A stretch of DNA of 64,000 nucleotides. It comes from Tubulanus polymorphus. Its lineage: Eukaryota > Nemertea > Palaeonemertea > Tubulaniformes > Tubulanidae. Made by a program: the position numbers and the translations under genes. The stretch covers positions 16,297,263 to 16,361,262 of the forward strand of contig NC_134028.1 in assembly GCF_964204645.1 (NCBI RefSeq), given 5' to 3'. This document shows positions 24,979 through 34,296 of the stretch, in pieces. The notes below the pieces were generated by a model, which had not been told where the DNA came from, searched no databases, and saw only the letters and a list, made by a program, of their open reading frames with translations. Within the stretch, counting starts at the first letter, position 1; every line of letters starts with the position of its first letter.

Positions 24979-25590
24979 TTATTTTATAAATTTATTTTCA
25001 TATGGAAATTGAAGCGTCAGTAATAATTTTGAACCTTTATTATTCTTTAATTTATTCATATATTCATCATGTAATTCAGTAGGTATAATTTGATTTTCTT
25101 CCAATGATTGTTGCATAGATTTTCTATCTTTATTGAAGAATAAAACTAGAAATCTTATATTCTCCCTAAAGTCTTTAACAATTGAATTATATTTTTGATT
25201 TAAAACCCATGTTGTTATCCCAAAATGTCTCCCAGAAAAAGCTAGATAACATAACTCACTTTCTCTCACTTTTGAATCATGTAAATTTGCGCAATCATCT
25301 ACAATGAATAATGTATTTGATCCTTTATAAGTATCAATTGCTATTTTTATACAATTATCTAAATTTTCTTTTACTGTTTTAGGATCTAATATAATAAACT
25401 TTTTTATCTTAACTATATCTCTATTATATGTTTTATTCATTTCATAAGTTGGACAGAATAATATTATATTATCAAAATGATTCTTATAAATAGTTTCTAA
25501 CAAATCTAATATGAAATGTGTTTTACCACAGTTTGTTACACCAGTAACTAACATATTATGTGGTTCAAATATAAATAAATCTTTATTCAT
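24979..25590 (-). CDS. Polinton A32/FtsK-type DNA packaging ATPase
   Basis: An intact 203-codon gene for the ATPase that would pump element DNA into capsids. Walker A is GVTNCGKT at residues 17-24, the GxTxCGKT form typical of the A32-like family in Polintons and large DNA viruses. Walker B is TLFIVDDCA at residues 93-101, and the downstream segment GRHFGITTWVLNQ matches the sensor-like motif of the family. The ATG at 25590 overlaps the end of the out-of-frame integrase chromodomain by eight bases, so the two are probably co-transcribed. The stop lies nine bases from the TIR. A stray copy of the 3' end lies inverted at 30450-30535. This is one of few unbroken genes in the element. Confidence 0.9.
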   Translation of the reverse strand: MNKDLFIFEPHNMLVTGVTNCGKTHFILDLLETIYKNHFDNIILFCPTYEMNKTYNRDIVKIKKFIILDPKTVKENLDNCIKIAIDTYKGSNTLFIVDDCANLHDSKVRESELCYLAFSGRHFGITTWVLNQKYNSIVKDFRENIRFLVLFFNKDRKSMQQSLEENQIIPTELHDEYMNKLKNNKGSKLLLTLQFPYENKFIK

Positions 25591-25676
25591 TTATTTTTTT
25601 AATTTTACTAGATAAAATCCATTCATTAAATTTATCATCATATCCTTTATATTTCACCAAAGAATACTTTTTTCCT
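25583..25676 (-). pseudogene. Detached chromodomain of the integrase (shifted frame)
   Basis: Just past the integrase stop, in a different minus-strand frame, lies SLVKYKGYDDKFNEWI, a chromodomain core in which Y-V-K-Y-K-G-Y and the N-W ending are recognisable. Polinton integrases normally end in a chromodomain that binds modified chromatin. The frame change coincides with a short A-run at about 25686-25690. It may be a mutation, a sequencing homopolymer error or, less likely, programmed frameshifting. Confidence 0.75.
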
Positions 25677-26696
25677 TTAAGAGTTTTTGTCTTCAATACT
25701 TTTCAATATTTTGTATTCTATTTCATCTGGATTTGGTACAAGTGATAATTCTTGTTCATAGAAATAACCTAATATTTCTTCATCTTTTAAATCTTCTAAT
25801 TTATAAACAAATGGTTTAGTTAATATTATCTTTTTAATCTTGAATATTTCTTCTGTAAAATTAAGGGTATAACCTTTATAAAAGGTTTTTCTATATTTAG
25901 ATATTCTAACGTGTTGTCCTATTTTAAATTTAGGTTCGCCGAAATCATGTGTAACAAACGCTCCATATAAATTATTCCAAACTATTTCTGAATTATCTTC
26001 TTTTCTAGCTTGTATAGGTTTCATATTTATAGAACTATGTTTAGAATTATTATAACCTTTCACTAAATCATCTAACACATCGATATATTTATATGTTTCA
26101 TTAGCAGTAAAGTATTTCCACATTCTAGTTTTCAATGTTTTATTAAATCTTTCTATAATAGATGCTTTTTTATCTGAGTGTGTTGAAAAATAATCTACAT
26201 CGTTATCAGATAATAGTTTTTTAAAATGTTTGTTATAAAATTCCTTACCTTCATCAAATTGTATCTTATCTGGAATAGCTTCTTTAAATATAGATTTAAA
26301 AGCATTTGTAACTTCTATTCCAGTTTTATTTTTGATTGCAATTGACCATGCGTATCTACTGAATATGTCTATAACATTTAATATCCAGAAATATCCTTTA
26401 TTATGTTCTTCTAAGTTCTTCATGTCAATTAAATCTGCTTGCCATTGTTGATCGATATATGAAACCATAACTTTTCTTGTTAAATAAGTTTTATCCATTT
26501 TCTTGTGGATTTGATATGTTGGTTGATTTTGTAACCATGATTTTAACTCACTATATTTTATATCACCATGTGGGTGCCATACAGCACCATTTTCATTATC
26601 AGATTTAATTTTATTCCATAATTCTGAAACGTTAGAATATGATACTTCACTTTCTGGGTTGTAATATAAATCTCTTAAATAATGTTCTTTTTTCAT
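25677..26696 (-). CDS. Polinton DDE integrase (rve), lacking in-frame chromodomain
   Basis: This retroviral-type integrase would insert element DNA with 6-bp duplications. It has 339 codons. The catalytic triad is D88 (QADLIDM), D148 (IQFDEGKEF) and E182 (IIERFNKTL), all present. The N-terminal part carries LYYNPES and a WL-Q-TY-IHK block seen in Polinton integrases, plus the motif GAVWHPHGDI at residues 37-46 that recurs in the frame at 30648-31007. The C-terminal part has FKIGQHVRISKYR. The stop at 25677 falls just before a chromodomain encoded in another frame. The gene otherwise looks intact and stands three bases from a neighbouring stop region upstream. Confidence 0.9.
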   Translation of the reverse strand: MKKEHYLRDLYYNPESEVSYSNVSELWNKIKSDNENGAVWHPHGDIKYSELKSWLQNQPTYQIHKKMDKTYLTRKVMVSYIDQQWQADLIDMKNLEEHNKGYFWILNVIDIFSRYAWSIAIKNKTGIEVTNAFKSIFKEAIPDKIQFDEGKEFYNKHFKKLLSDNDVDYFSTHSDKKASIIERFNKTLKTRMWKYFTANETYKYIDVLDDLVKGYNNSKHSSINMKPIQARKEDNSEIVWNNLYGAFVTHDFGEPKFKIGQHVRISKYRKTFYKGYTLNFTEEIFKIKKIILTKPFVYKLEDLKDEEILGYFYEQELSLVPNPDEIEYKILKSIEDKNS

Positions 26697-26702
26697 CTTA
26701 TT

Positions 26703-27101
26703 TTAATCCATTAATAATAATTTAGATTTAGTTTCAATGGTTTTACGATTTGACTTATTTTCTGGTATGATAGGTTTATTGTCTGAAAACGGATAACTAA
26801 GTTTCCGATTATCATTGGAATCATCTTTATCATCAGATTTGAATTTTGATTTATATATTACACCGGATAATATAATAATTGTGATTAACCCAATTGTAAT
26901 ATATAAGTAATTATTACTTCCAGCATTAGAAGAATTAGATGGATTATTATTTGAATCAATATCAGATAAAGTCTGTGATTCATTTATATCAGTTAATTTC
27001 TTTTTCTTTGCTTTTTTTAATTCTGGAGATCTTTTTCCTAATTCTCTTGCCCATTTAATTTGTTTCTCGGATCTAGCCTTTTTCTTAACGCCATCACTCA
27101 T
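26703..27101 (-). CDS. Basic single-span membrane protein
   Basis: 132 codons. The first 40 residues are strongly basic (KKKARSEKQIKWARELGKR, KKAKKKK), followed by an Asn/Ser-rich spacer and one hydrophobic span (YLYITIGLITIIILSGVIY, about residues 66-84), then a charged tail. The start overlaps the end of the upstream gene by eight bases. A basic head next to a membrane span would suit a DNA- or virion-associated membrane protein, but this is inference and no family was recognised. Confidence 0.6.
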   Translation of the reverse strand: MSDGVKKKARSEKQIKWARELGKRSPELKKAKKKKLTDINESQTLSDIDSNNNPSNSSNAGSNNYLYITIGLITIIILSGVIYKSKFKSDDKDDSNDNRKLSYPFSDNKPIIPENKSNRKTIETKSKLLLMD

Positions 27102-27697
27102 TTATTTTAGTTAATTTTTGTTTTGATTCATTTTCTGTTTCGCCGTTTGGTTGTAGTACATCTGTTTCGTTCTTACCTGATTTATATTCCATAGGTTTGA
27201 TTTTCGAAAATGTTATGACGCCAGTAGAAATTAATGTCATAACCGATCCTAATTGAAATGAAGCATATCCAACCCATTTTTGTAATTCAGTCATAACTAA
27301 GTAATCATTTTTTAAATCACTATATAATTTATTTTCATCATTAATTGTCATTAACCGGTTACATAATTTTGAATAACATTTTATAATACTATCTGAAATA
27401 GAATCATTTATTCGAGCCAATCTAGCTTCTTCATAAATCTTAAAATATTTTATTACTTTATCGGGTTTCATAGAGTCTAGTTCTTGAAAAGTAATGGTCT
27501 TAGTTAAAAATTGTTTAGATTTCCAGCCAGCAATTAGTAACTCAAGATGGTGTTTACAATATAAATAGTATTCATAATCAATATTGTTATCAACTTGAAT
27601 AGAATTAGAAACAACTGGATCCTTATTATCACTAATACCCAAATCATCTAATGTTTTTTCAATATCAATACAATTCTAACTCGATTTCTTTGACATT
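27094..27697 (-). pseudogene. Uncharacterised Polinton membrane protein with early stop
   Basis: The frame runs from an ATG at 27697 (MSKKSS) but meets TAG after six codons; the body then stays open to 27094. The first internal start would be a non-ATG codon near 27642. The body is helical and charged (YYLYCKHHLELLIAGW, KPDKVIKYFKIYEEARLARIND) with one hydrophobic stretch near the end (FQLGSVMTLISTGVITF). The early TAG probably makes it a pseudogene; readthrough cannot be excluded. Function unknown. Confidence 0.5.
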
Positions 27698-28307
27698 TAT
27701 ATTAGAGAAATTTAATAAGAAAAATATTATAAGTATTATAAAACTAGATAGTTAAAGTTAAAGAATTCTAGTATTGACTACTGATACTAGCTATTTGAAT
27801 TTAAAGAATTTCTATTTGAATCTATTCAAAATATAAAGTATTCTCTTTTTGAAAACAAAGTATTAAAAATATAATAGAATTCACTAGCTAGTTGAAGTTA
27901 TTGTTTTTTTATTATATTTTATTTAAATTAGGATTTAGATTATCTCACTACTATTGTTTATCTATAGGAGCAGTAATTATAACTGTCCAGATAAGTCATT
28001 TCGGATTCTCGATTATAAATCCTAAAACTGAAAATAAATTCAAAGAAACGACTGGTGGAAATACTATTTCATAAACACATATATTTCATTCTACAATCAT
28101 TATCGATTTCCACATTCCAAGCCGCTCCTCTCAGGCCCGGTAAGGTATGCGTGGAATGCAGGAATCAATAAAGTACAATACAACATCTGTCACTGCGATA
28201 TTAACAATAGCTGAATATAGAATAATGGAAAATGCATTTAGGGTAACCAAATACAAATACAAAAAATCTATATAGTATGAAAAATTGTTAACTAAACAAA
28301 GAAATCA
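27698..28307. other. Gene-free stretch inside the Polinton
   Basis: No open frame of interest. 28105-28190 is less AT-rich (CCGCTCCTCTCAGGCCCGG) and is followed by GAATCAATAAAG and, near 28245, a CAAATACAAATACAAA string resembling the tail of the non-LTR element at 16993, so a small retroposed insertion is possible here. Confidence 0.35.
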
Positions 28308-29039
28308 TCATTGGGATTTTATAATTCCGACCAGAATTCTTTGATTTCGGGGTAATTTTTTTCGGGGTAACATTTTTTCGATTTCTGCCAAATGATTAAT
28401 AACGGTAGGAAATGGTAAACCAAATAACTGAAATTTTTTAAATGAATATAATTTCCCAATCCCTCTAAGTTTTCTTTCATACCCGACACTAATATGTATA
28501 TTTTCTTTAACCCAATTAGCCCATGAAATATTTATAGTTTGAGTCGAATGAAAAAGAACAAACCCTTTATTCAAGGAATTCCCAAAAATTATAAAATCCC
28601 AAAGATGATTTGTTTGTTTCGTTAACAATTCTTCATACTCGCTTATCAGTAATCCACTAATTTCTGAAAATAAATGCACGTCTATTTCACTAAAGTTCGA
28701 TAAATCTATATGATACAGTAATTTTGATTTTAAATATTCGTGTAGTTCACAACCGCTCAATTTGATTCTATTTTCTCTAAGTCCTAATAATGTTTTTAAA
28801 CTTGGCGTTGGTATTTTTGGTAATTCTTGTATCTTTGATTGTTTGGTTGTAATTACTTCGTCCAAAATTGACACTAAATGTTTATAATAATCCATATGTT
28901 TCCTGAGTTTTTCGATATTTTTTTCTTCTATATCTATTACAGTTTCTTGTGATGGCGTGTTGACATCCATACATTCTGGCTCCTCACTTTCTTGCGTTAG
29001 ATTTGGAGTAGACAGTGGAGTTCTTGATCTGTATGACAT
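28308..29039 (-). CDS. Intact uncharacterised 243-residue protein
   Basis: An unbroken gene in a Polinton whose other genes are mostly damaged. The N-terminus is Ser/Thr/Pro/Glu-rich and low complexity, then a helical region (IEKLRKHMDYYKHLVSILDEVI). The C-terminal half has HLWDFIIFGNSLNKG, then WANWVKENIHISVGYERKLR and FGLPFPTVINHLAEIEKML. The W-W-x-x-S-x-x-Y-x-R-K-L-R pattern is reminiscent of small DNA-binding or KilA-like accessory proteins, but I cannot name the family. It is flanked by 600-bp and 440-bp gene-free stretches and is less AT-rich than its neighbours, so it could be a captured gene. Confidence 0.6.
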   Translation of the reverse strand: MSYRSRTPLSTPNLTQESEEPECMDVNTPSQETVIDIEEKNIEKLRKHMDYYKHLVSILDEVITTKQSKIQELPKIPTPSLKTLLGLRENRIKLSGCELHEYLKSKLLYHIDLSNFSEIDVHLFSEISGLLISEYEELLTKQTNHLWDFIIFGNSLNKGFVLFHSTQTINISWANWVKENIHISVGYERKLRGIGKLYSFKKFQLFGLPFPTVINHLAEIEKMLPRKKLPRNQRILVGIIKSQ

Positions 29040-29480
29040 TTTTTACTAAATATCTAGAATGTAGAATAAAACTAACTTGAAGTTGTAGTTGTCAAATATC
29101 AATTACAGCACTTAAACATGTTTAACGTTTCCCTGCGTCTTAATAACTACAAAAACAGTACTTACATTTATAACTGTAAACTCCTAATTGTGTTTCTAGA
29201 GAGAAATCTTATACGTTCTATATATTGCGTCTGTTCAGTTCGTATGTTGTAATGCGACTGCACTCAATATACCAGGCACTGTCTGTCTAAGCAACAGATG
29301 TTCCTTTGTGATGTAATTGATTAATCCTTTTCAACTGAAATAGCACATTCGATCAATATTCAAATGAGGTGCGCCCCGATCAACTGAATATAACGTGCGA
29401 CAGATGCTTTTGTAAACAACCTAATACAATTACATATAGGCGGTTTGACATAGATCGAGAGTAACCGGTTTTCTAAGCGC

Positions 29481-30134
29481 TTAAGCTTCAACGTATTTTT
29501 CATTATGTGTTGAATTCCATAATTCAACAAATGTCTTTGCTTTATCCAGTTGATCTAAATATAACTGTAAATCTAGTTTATTAGATTTAATTATGTTTTC
29601 CTTCTTTTCTAGAGGCCTTAAATTTTTTCAACTCCAAATAAGTTTTTTATTGTATTCATCATTCATGTTAAATTTAGAAATCGGCAACACGTGATCAATA
29701 TGAAAGTATTCACCATAATTATCTATATTCATTTTATCGTCGAATTGATATATTATCCATGATATGAAAAATTCATCTGTACAACCCAATAAATTAGATA
29801 GTGTTTCTGAATGTGTTTCTTTGTTGAATAATTGTGTTAATCTAGATCTTAAGCATTGTTTCAATCTAAAATTAAGATTTGTTTGATATCTTTCTCTCAT
29901 ATATTCTGTCATATAATCATTATAAGCTTCTCTATTATCTTCTCGATATTGTTTGGTATATAGTTTAGTACAAGTTTTACAGCAATATTGAAAACCATCT
30001 TTGCTAATCTTACGCTTACTAAATTCTGTTAAAGCTAATTTATCTAATTCACATTTATAACATTTCTTGTAGTATATATTTATGACACCAGTGTTATTTG
30101 TAATATTGATAATTTGTGGTTGTTCTGGTTCCAT
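29481..30134 (-). pseudogene. HNH endonuclease with zinc ribbon, one nonsense codon
   Basis: The N-terminal part has a zinc ribbon (CYKC at residues 25-28; CC-TC at 51-55), a helical linker, and an HNH core with HIDHVLP at residues 145-151 and a following Asn. The frame is interrupted by TGA at 29628-29630. Beyond it, in the same frame, comes NLRPLEKKENIIKS, the C-terminal HNH block that normally follows, to a stop at 29481. Such HNH proteins occur in phages, nucleocytoplasmic viruses and mobile introns. Here it could be a homing or resolution nuclease of the element. One substitution separates it from a full frame. Confidence 0.7.
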
Positions 30135-30239
30135 TTATTATACATATTTTTTTACTAAATTGATTTTAGAAGTTATTCATTTATATGTTATTCATGAATA
30201 TATATGAATTATTTCAATAAAACTTTACATTTTTAATGT

Positions 30240-30647
30240 TTAAAGATCTAACTCATACAAATATAAATATTGAAATATTTTTAAAATATACCTATGGATT
30301 AGATACCCTATTAGATACCCTATTAGATACCCTATTAGATACCCTAATACCTGATACCCTATTAGATACCTTGAATACTTAAAACCCCCTTTTTTTAAAT
30401 AATTATTATTTATACAATTTTCAACCAATTTATTTTTATTTTTTCAACTAATATATGAATAAGTTTGAAAATAATAAAGGTTATTTATTATTACTGAGGT
30501 TTCAATTTCCATATGAATATCAGTTTATAAAATAAGATATTTTATGTATTAGATTGTATTAGATATGTATTAGATACCTTAAATACCTTAAATACTTAAA
30601 ACCCCCTTTTTTAAAATAAATATTATTTTTACAATTTTCAACCTTTA
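30240..30647. repeat. Short tandem and duplicated repeats, with ATPase scrap
   Basis: TATTAGATACCC is repeated about five times at 30294-30367. A block ACTTAAAACCCCCTTTTTT followed by a TTATTTTTACAATTTTCAACC-like stretch occurs at 30376-30424 and again at 30594-30642. Between them lies an inverted piece of the ATPase gene. The arrangement suggests a local duplication or template-switching event. Confidence 0.7.
30450..30535 (+). pseudogene. Inverted 3' fragment of the packaging ATPase gene
   Basis: The plus strand reads ATATGAATAAG...AATAATAAAGG, TTATTACTGAGG and CAATTTCCATATGAA, then TTTATAAAATAA. This matches the minus-strand end of the ATPase gene at 24985-25060 (MNKLKNNKG ... QFPYE--FIK, stop). 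About 85 bp are shared with roughly a dozen differences. It is an orphan fragment and cannot make an ATPase. Confidence 0.75.
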
Positions 30648-31007
30648 TTACTTTTTTGAGTTAAATATAATTAATATCTTAATCACTTTCACTATCAGAC
30701 CCCCTAACAATTTATTCAAATGCTCTATCGAATCTTCTTCTAATTCTTCATTATTTTTATGCTTATTCTTCACCCATTTTACCGCATCATCAATAGTTGT
30801 TTCATTGTTATGCTTATTCATCCAATCAAATTTATCATTATTTTCTACTTTATGTTTCATAGAATCTTTATTATCAATATCTGTAACTATATCACCATGT
30901 GGGTGCCATACGGCGCCATTTTCATTATTATCTTTATTAGTGTTTGCTCCTAATATTTCATTTACAATGTTTGATCCTAATATTTTATTAGCATCGGTTA
31001 AATTCAT
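30648..31007 (-). CDS. Small acidic Polinton protein with GAVWHPHGDI motif
   Basis: 119 codons overlapping the end of the upstream gene by 20 bases. Residues 29-41 (NENGAVWHPHGDI) are almost identical to residues 34-46 of the integrase. The middle is charged (DDAVKWVKNKHKNNEE). Near the end, a run of five G bases is followed by an unexpected hydrophobic tail; in another frame the same DNA reads SDSESD and stops, so a one-base slip there is likely. No function known. Confidence 0.45.
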   Translation of the reverse strand: MNLTDANKILGSNIVNEILGANTNKDNNENGAVWHPHGDIVTDIDNKDSMKHKVENNDKFDWMNKHNNETTIDDAVKWVKNKHKNNEELEEDSIEHLNKLLGGLIVKVIKILIIFNSKK

Positions 31008-31527
31008 CTTTATTAGGTGTTGCTAATAATAAATCTTCATATAATTCTTTACCATTTACTTTTTTATTTGAAACAAACTTTGTAACATATCTAAATGGGT
31101 GTTCTATAAATTCTCTTAAACCAGCACGTTCTATTACATTAGTAATATGTACCCTTGCATTCATATGTTTATTCCAATTTGATGGAGCGTTTGAAAATTC
31201 ACCTTTACAATCACAATAATTTCTTTTTTCACTAATATTTAATATTATTTCATTATTTGATGTAGAAGGTATTACATTATTAGATGTAGAAGGTATTACA
31301 TTATTAGAAGTAGAAGGTATTACATTATTAGATGTAGAAGGTATTACATTACTTAAATTATCAACAACTTCACTTTTATTATTATCTATTTCTATTAGTT
31401 TAGTTTTATAAATTTTGAAAATAGGATCAAATATCAAAGCTATATTACAAGGTATTACATAATATAAACCATCATTATTTTCATGTGTATCGATGTATGG
31501 AATATGTTTATATACTTTACCTTCCAT
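30988..31527 (-). CDS. C2H2-like protein with four NVIPSTSN repeats
   Basis: 179 codons. After an N-terminal globular part (YVIPCNIALIFDPIF) come four consecutive copies of the octapeptide NVIPSTSN (about residues 60-91). Then follows a Cys/His group (YCDCKGEF...NWNKHMNARVH) like a single zinc finger, and a conserved-looking tail (EFIEHPFRYVTKFVSNKKVNGKE). A diverged 5' relic of the same region, up to the ATG context, is seen at 6829-6900 beside the capsid gene of the fragment copy. DNA-binding is plausible but unproven. Confidence 0.5.
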   Translation of the reverse strand: MEGKVYKHIPYIDTHENNDGLYYVIPCNIALIFDPIFKIYKTKLIEIDNNKSEVVDNLSNVIPSTSNNVIPSTSNNVIPSTSNNVIPSTSNNEIILNISEKRNYCDCKGEFSNAPSNWNKHMNARVHITNVIERAGLREFIEHPFRYVTKFVSNKKVNGKELYEDLLLATPNKDEFNRC

Positions 31528-31559
31528 TTATTATATACATTTTTATTAAAGTTGAAATT

Positions 31560-32800
31560 TTAATACATAACATTATTTAATTGAGAATTTACAATATTTA
31601 ATTGCGCGTCAGATATAATATAAATGTGCATTTTAAAATTTTTGATTCCTTTATTCTTTGTCATGAATAATTGTATTCCATCTTTAGTGTTTTGTAGTTT
31701 TTTTCCAGAACCATGTAATGAATTATCCTCTGTTGTTCTAAAATCTAACCATAATGCATATTTATTACCGGTATAATAATAAATTTGATTAATATTACAA
31801 TTTTCAGATGATTTTACTTTTTCATGTTTTCTAATTTCTGGCCATTGATCTATCATTCTCATTCCTTGACAAAATATTTTATTTGCTATTCCTTCGATAG
31901 TTATTTCTACTTTTGTTATTTCAGGATTATAATAATTATCAACATTTATTGCGCCATTAGTATATGTTGCAATGGTAAAAAATATTAATATACCTTTAAT
32001 AGATCTTCTTGGGAAGTTAATATTCTCATTAATTATTTCATCATTTGCATTAATAGTTACAGGTTTAAATTTATCAATATAATCATATAATAATGAAAAT
32101 CCTTGATTGTATTGAGTTTGAATTATACTTGAAATATTTTCATCAGTTACTGTATCATATTCTAAACATATATTCGATAATTTATAACTCATATCTTTAT
32201 TTACGCTAGATATATTGCAATTTCATTAACAGGAGCAAATGTTATTTCGAATATAACATCTTCTTGAATTGCGTATTTATATAAAGGTGCATTGTTATTT
32301 ATCAATTCAAAGTCTAATGGGATTTTATATTTGCTTCCATATATACTTTTTATCAATTTATCTATAGCATTAGTTAATATTGCATTATGTGTTTCTGATC
32401 TTAATTTATTTTGGTTTTCTGATTGGATTCCTTGAAATATCATGTTATTTCTATTTTCTTTAGTTAACCATAAATCTTTATAATGCATAAATAAATTATA
32501 ATCATCTAATGAGAAAACTGTTTCTGGGCCGATCTTTATTGTTAATTTTTTAATCAAATATCTTCCAACATTATCAACAACATAATTATTTTTATTACCG
32601 GTTACTTTTATATCGGCTGATAAATAAATACTATTTGGAACGTAAAAAGTATTTTGTGTTAATCGAGGGATTCTAACATATAAAGTTTCATCGGGATTAA
32701 TATTAGAAGGGTTATGAGTAATTATATGATGTGATCTTTCTGCTTTAATAGCATTAGATATTCTATGATTCTTAGAAGGATTGATATAACTCCCACTCAT
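31560..32800 (-). pseudogene. Polinton major capsid protein, frameshifted
   Basis: Homologue of 6936-8090. It opens at ATG 32800 with the same N-terminus and reads to a premature stop at 32201. The remainder continues from about 32210 in another frame to 31560. The break lies just after APVNEIA. It keeps the segment INQIYYYTGNKYALWLDF that the fragment copy lacks. The two jelly-roll-like halves can be followed across both frames. As it stands no full capsid protein could be made from this copy. Confidence 0.7.
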
Positions 32801-32820
32801 TTATTTAAAAAAAAAATTAA

Positions 32821-34281
32821 TTATTTATTTTTTATCATGTTTACTAATCCAAAATTAATTGCACTTACAACTGTAATTAAAAATAAAATAATATGTTCAG
32901 CAGCAAAGTTAATAATGTTTCCTGCAGATTTCAATATAAAACCAACAATTGATGCAATAATTCCTGGTAATGCTGCAGCAGATTTTTTAGATAGTTCCCA
33001 TAAATATTTTGCAAATTTCTTTAAACCATCCTTAACTTTATCTTGTATAGAATTATTATCATTCGGGGGTTTATCCGGTTTATTGGGAGTAGGTGTAGAT
33101 TTCAGTGAATTTGATATTGCTAAACCAATTGTTGTAAATAACATAGTTACAGCTGTTAGAATTGAAAGAATTGTTATTCCTTCTAATTTAAATAACAATT
33201 TTATTCTATCTGTTAATGATATTTCAGAATCTGGTTTTATCAACAAATCTTTAAAAATAACTTTTAATCTATTAATATTATAATCATATGATTTTAATAA
33301 TAATTTAATTTCTTCTTTTTGTAATTCTATGTTATATCCTAAATCATCTTTTTCTTTTTCTAAATATGCATTTCTTTTTTTAAATTCTATTTCTTCAATA
33401 ACTTTATTATCTCTATCTAATTTTAGTTGTTCCGATTCTTTTCTTGATTTAAATAATTCATCTTCTAAAGTTCTGATTTTTAAATCTCTTATACTTTTAT
33501 CATGCGCAATTTTATCAGATGCATGTCTTATACTTTCAATTTCTCTAATTACTTTATCAGAAAATATATCTAAATCTTCTAATTCTTGATCTGTTGCATC
33601 AATTAATCCATTCGGTAAAAGTTTTTCAATTGGAACTTTATTTGATTTAAGTTTACTAGTTTTGGAAGTTTTATTCTGTTCAGAAGTTGTTTCTGTTTCT
33701 GAATTTTTATTGATTATTTTTAATAAGTCATCAATTCTTTGACTAAATTCTAGTATATTATCCTCTCTTTCTTCTTGTGTAACATCAGTTATTTCATTAC
33801 TATTACTTATTCTCTTAATTCTAAATGTTTCTAAATTTTTCAAAGTTGATTCCGCTAATATTTTAGTTAGTCTTGTCCTTTGATTAGTGATATCAATATA
33901 ATAATCACCATCCAAATTATAATAATATTTACCTTTAAAAAGTTTTAAATTTTCTACTAAAATTCTGGCGCCTCTATCATTTATATTATATCCAGATTCT
34001 TCAAATACATGTGGGAACTTATATATAAATTTATAATTTTCTAAATCTTGTCTTGATAAACCTTGATTTTCATTTTCAGGAGGTATTCTCGATCTAGTTC
34101 TTCTATCAAATTAATCTGTTGATGGGGCTTTAGAACCACTATCTGCTAAATTAGAATTATATGCTGATTCATTACCATCATCAATATTAGTTTCTGCATC
34201 ATTATAATCATCATCAATATATCCCTCATTATTATTTCCCATTTCTCCCATTTCATAATCTTCTCCACCTTCTACATCCAT
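32821..34281 (-). pseudogene. Coiled-coil membrane protein, one nonsense codon
   Basis: Homologue of 8133-9824. ATG at 34281 opens a very acidic Asn/Asp/Gly-rich head; TAA at 34111-34113 stops it after 56 codons, and the same frame then runs open to 32821. The centre is a long charged helical region (RKESEQLKLDRDNKVIEEIEFKKRNAYLEK is part of it, read in two pieces) compatible with a coiled coil. The C-terminal part has three hydrophobic segments separated by a Pro-rich linker (PTPNKPDKPPND). The acidic heads of the two copies differ much more than the C-terminal parts. Confidence 0.6.
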
Positions 34282-34296
34282 TTACATAATAAAGAA

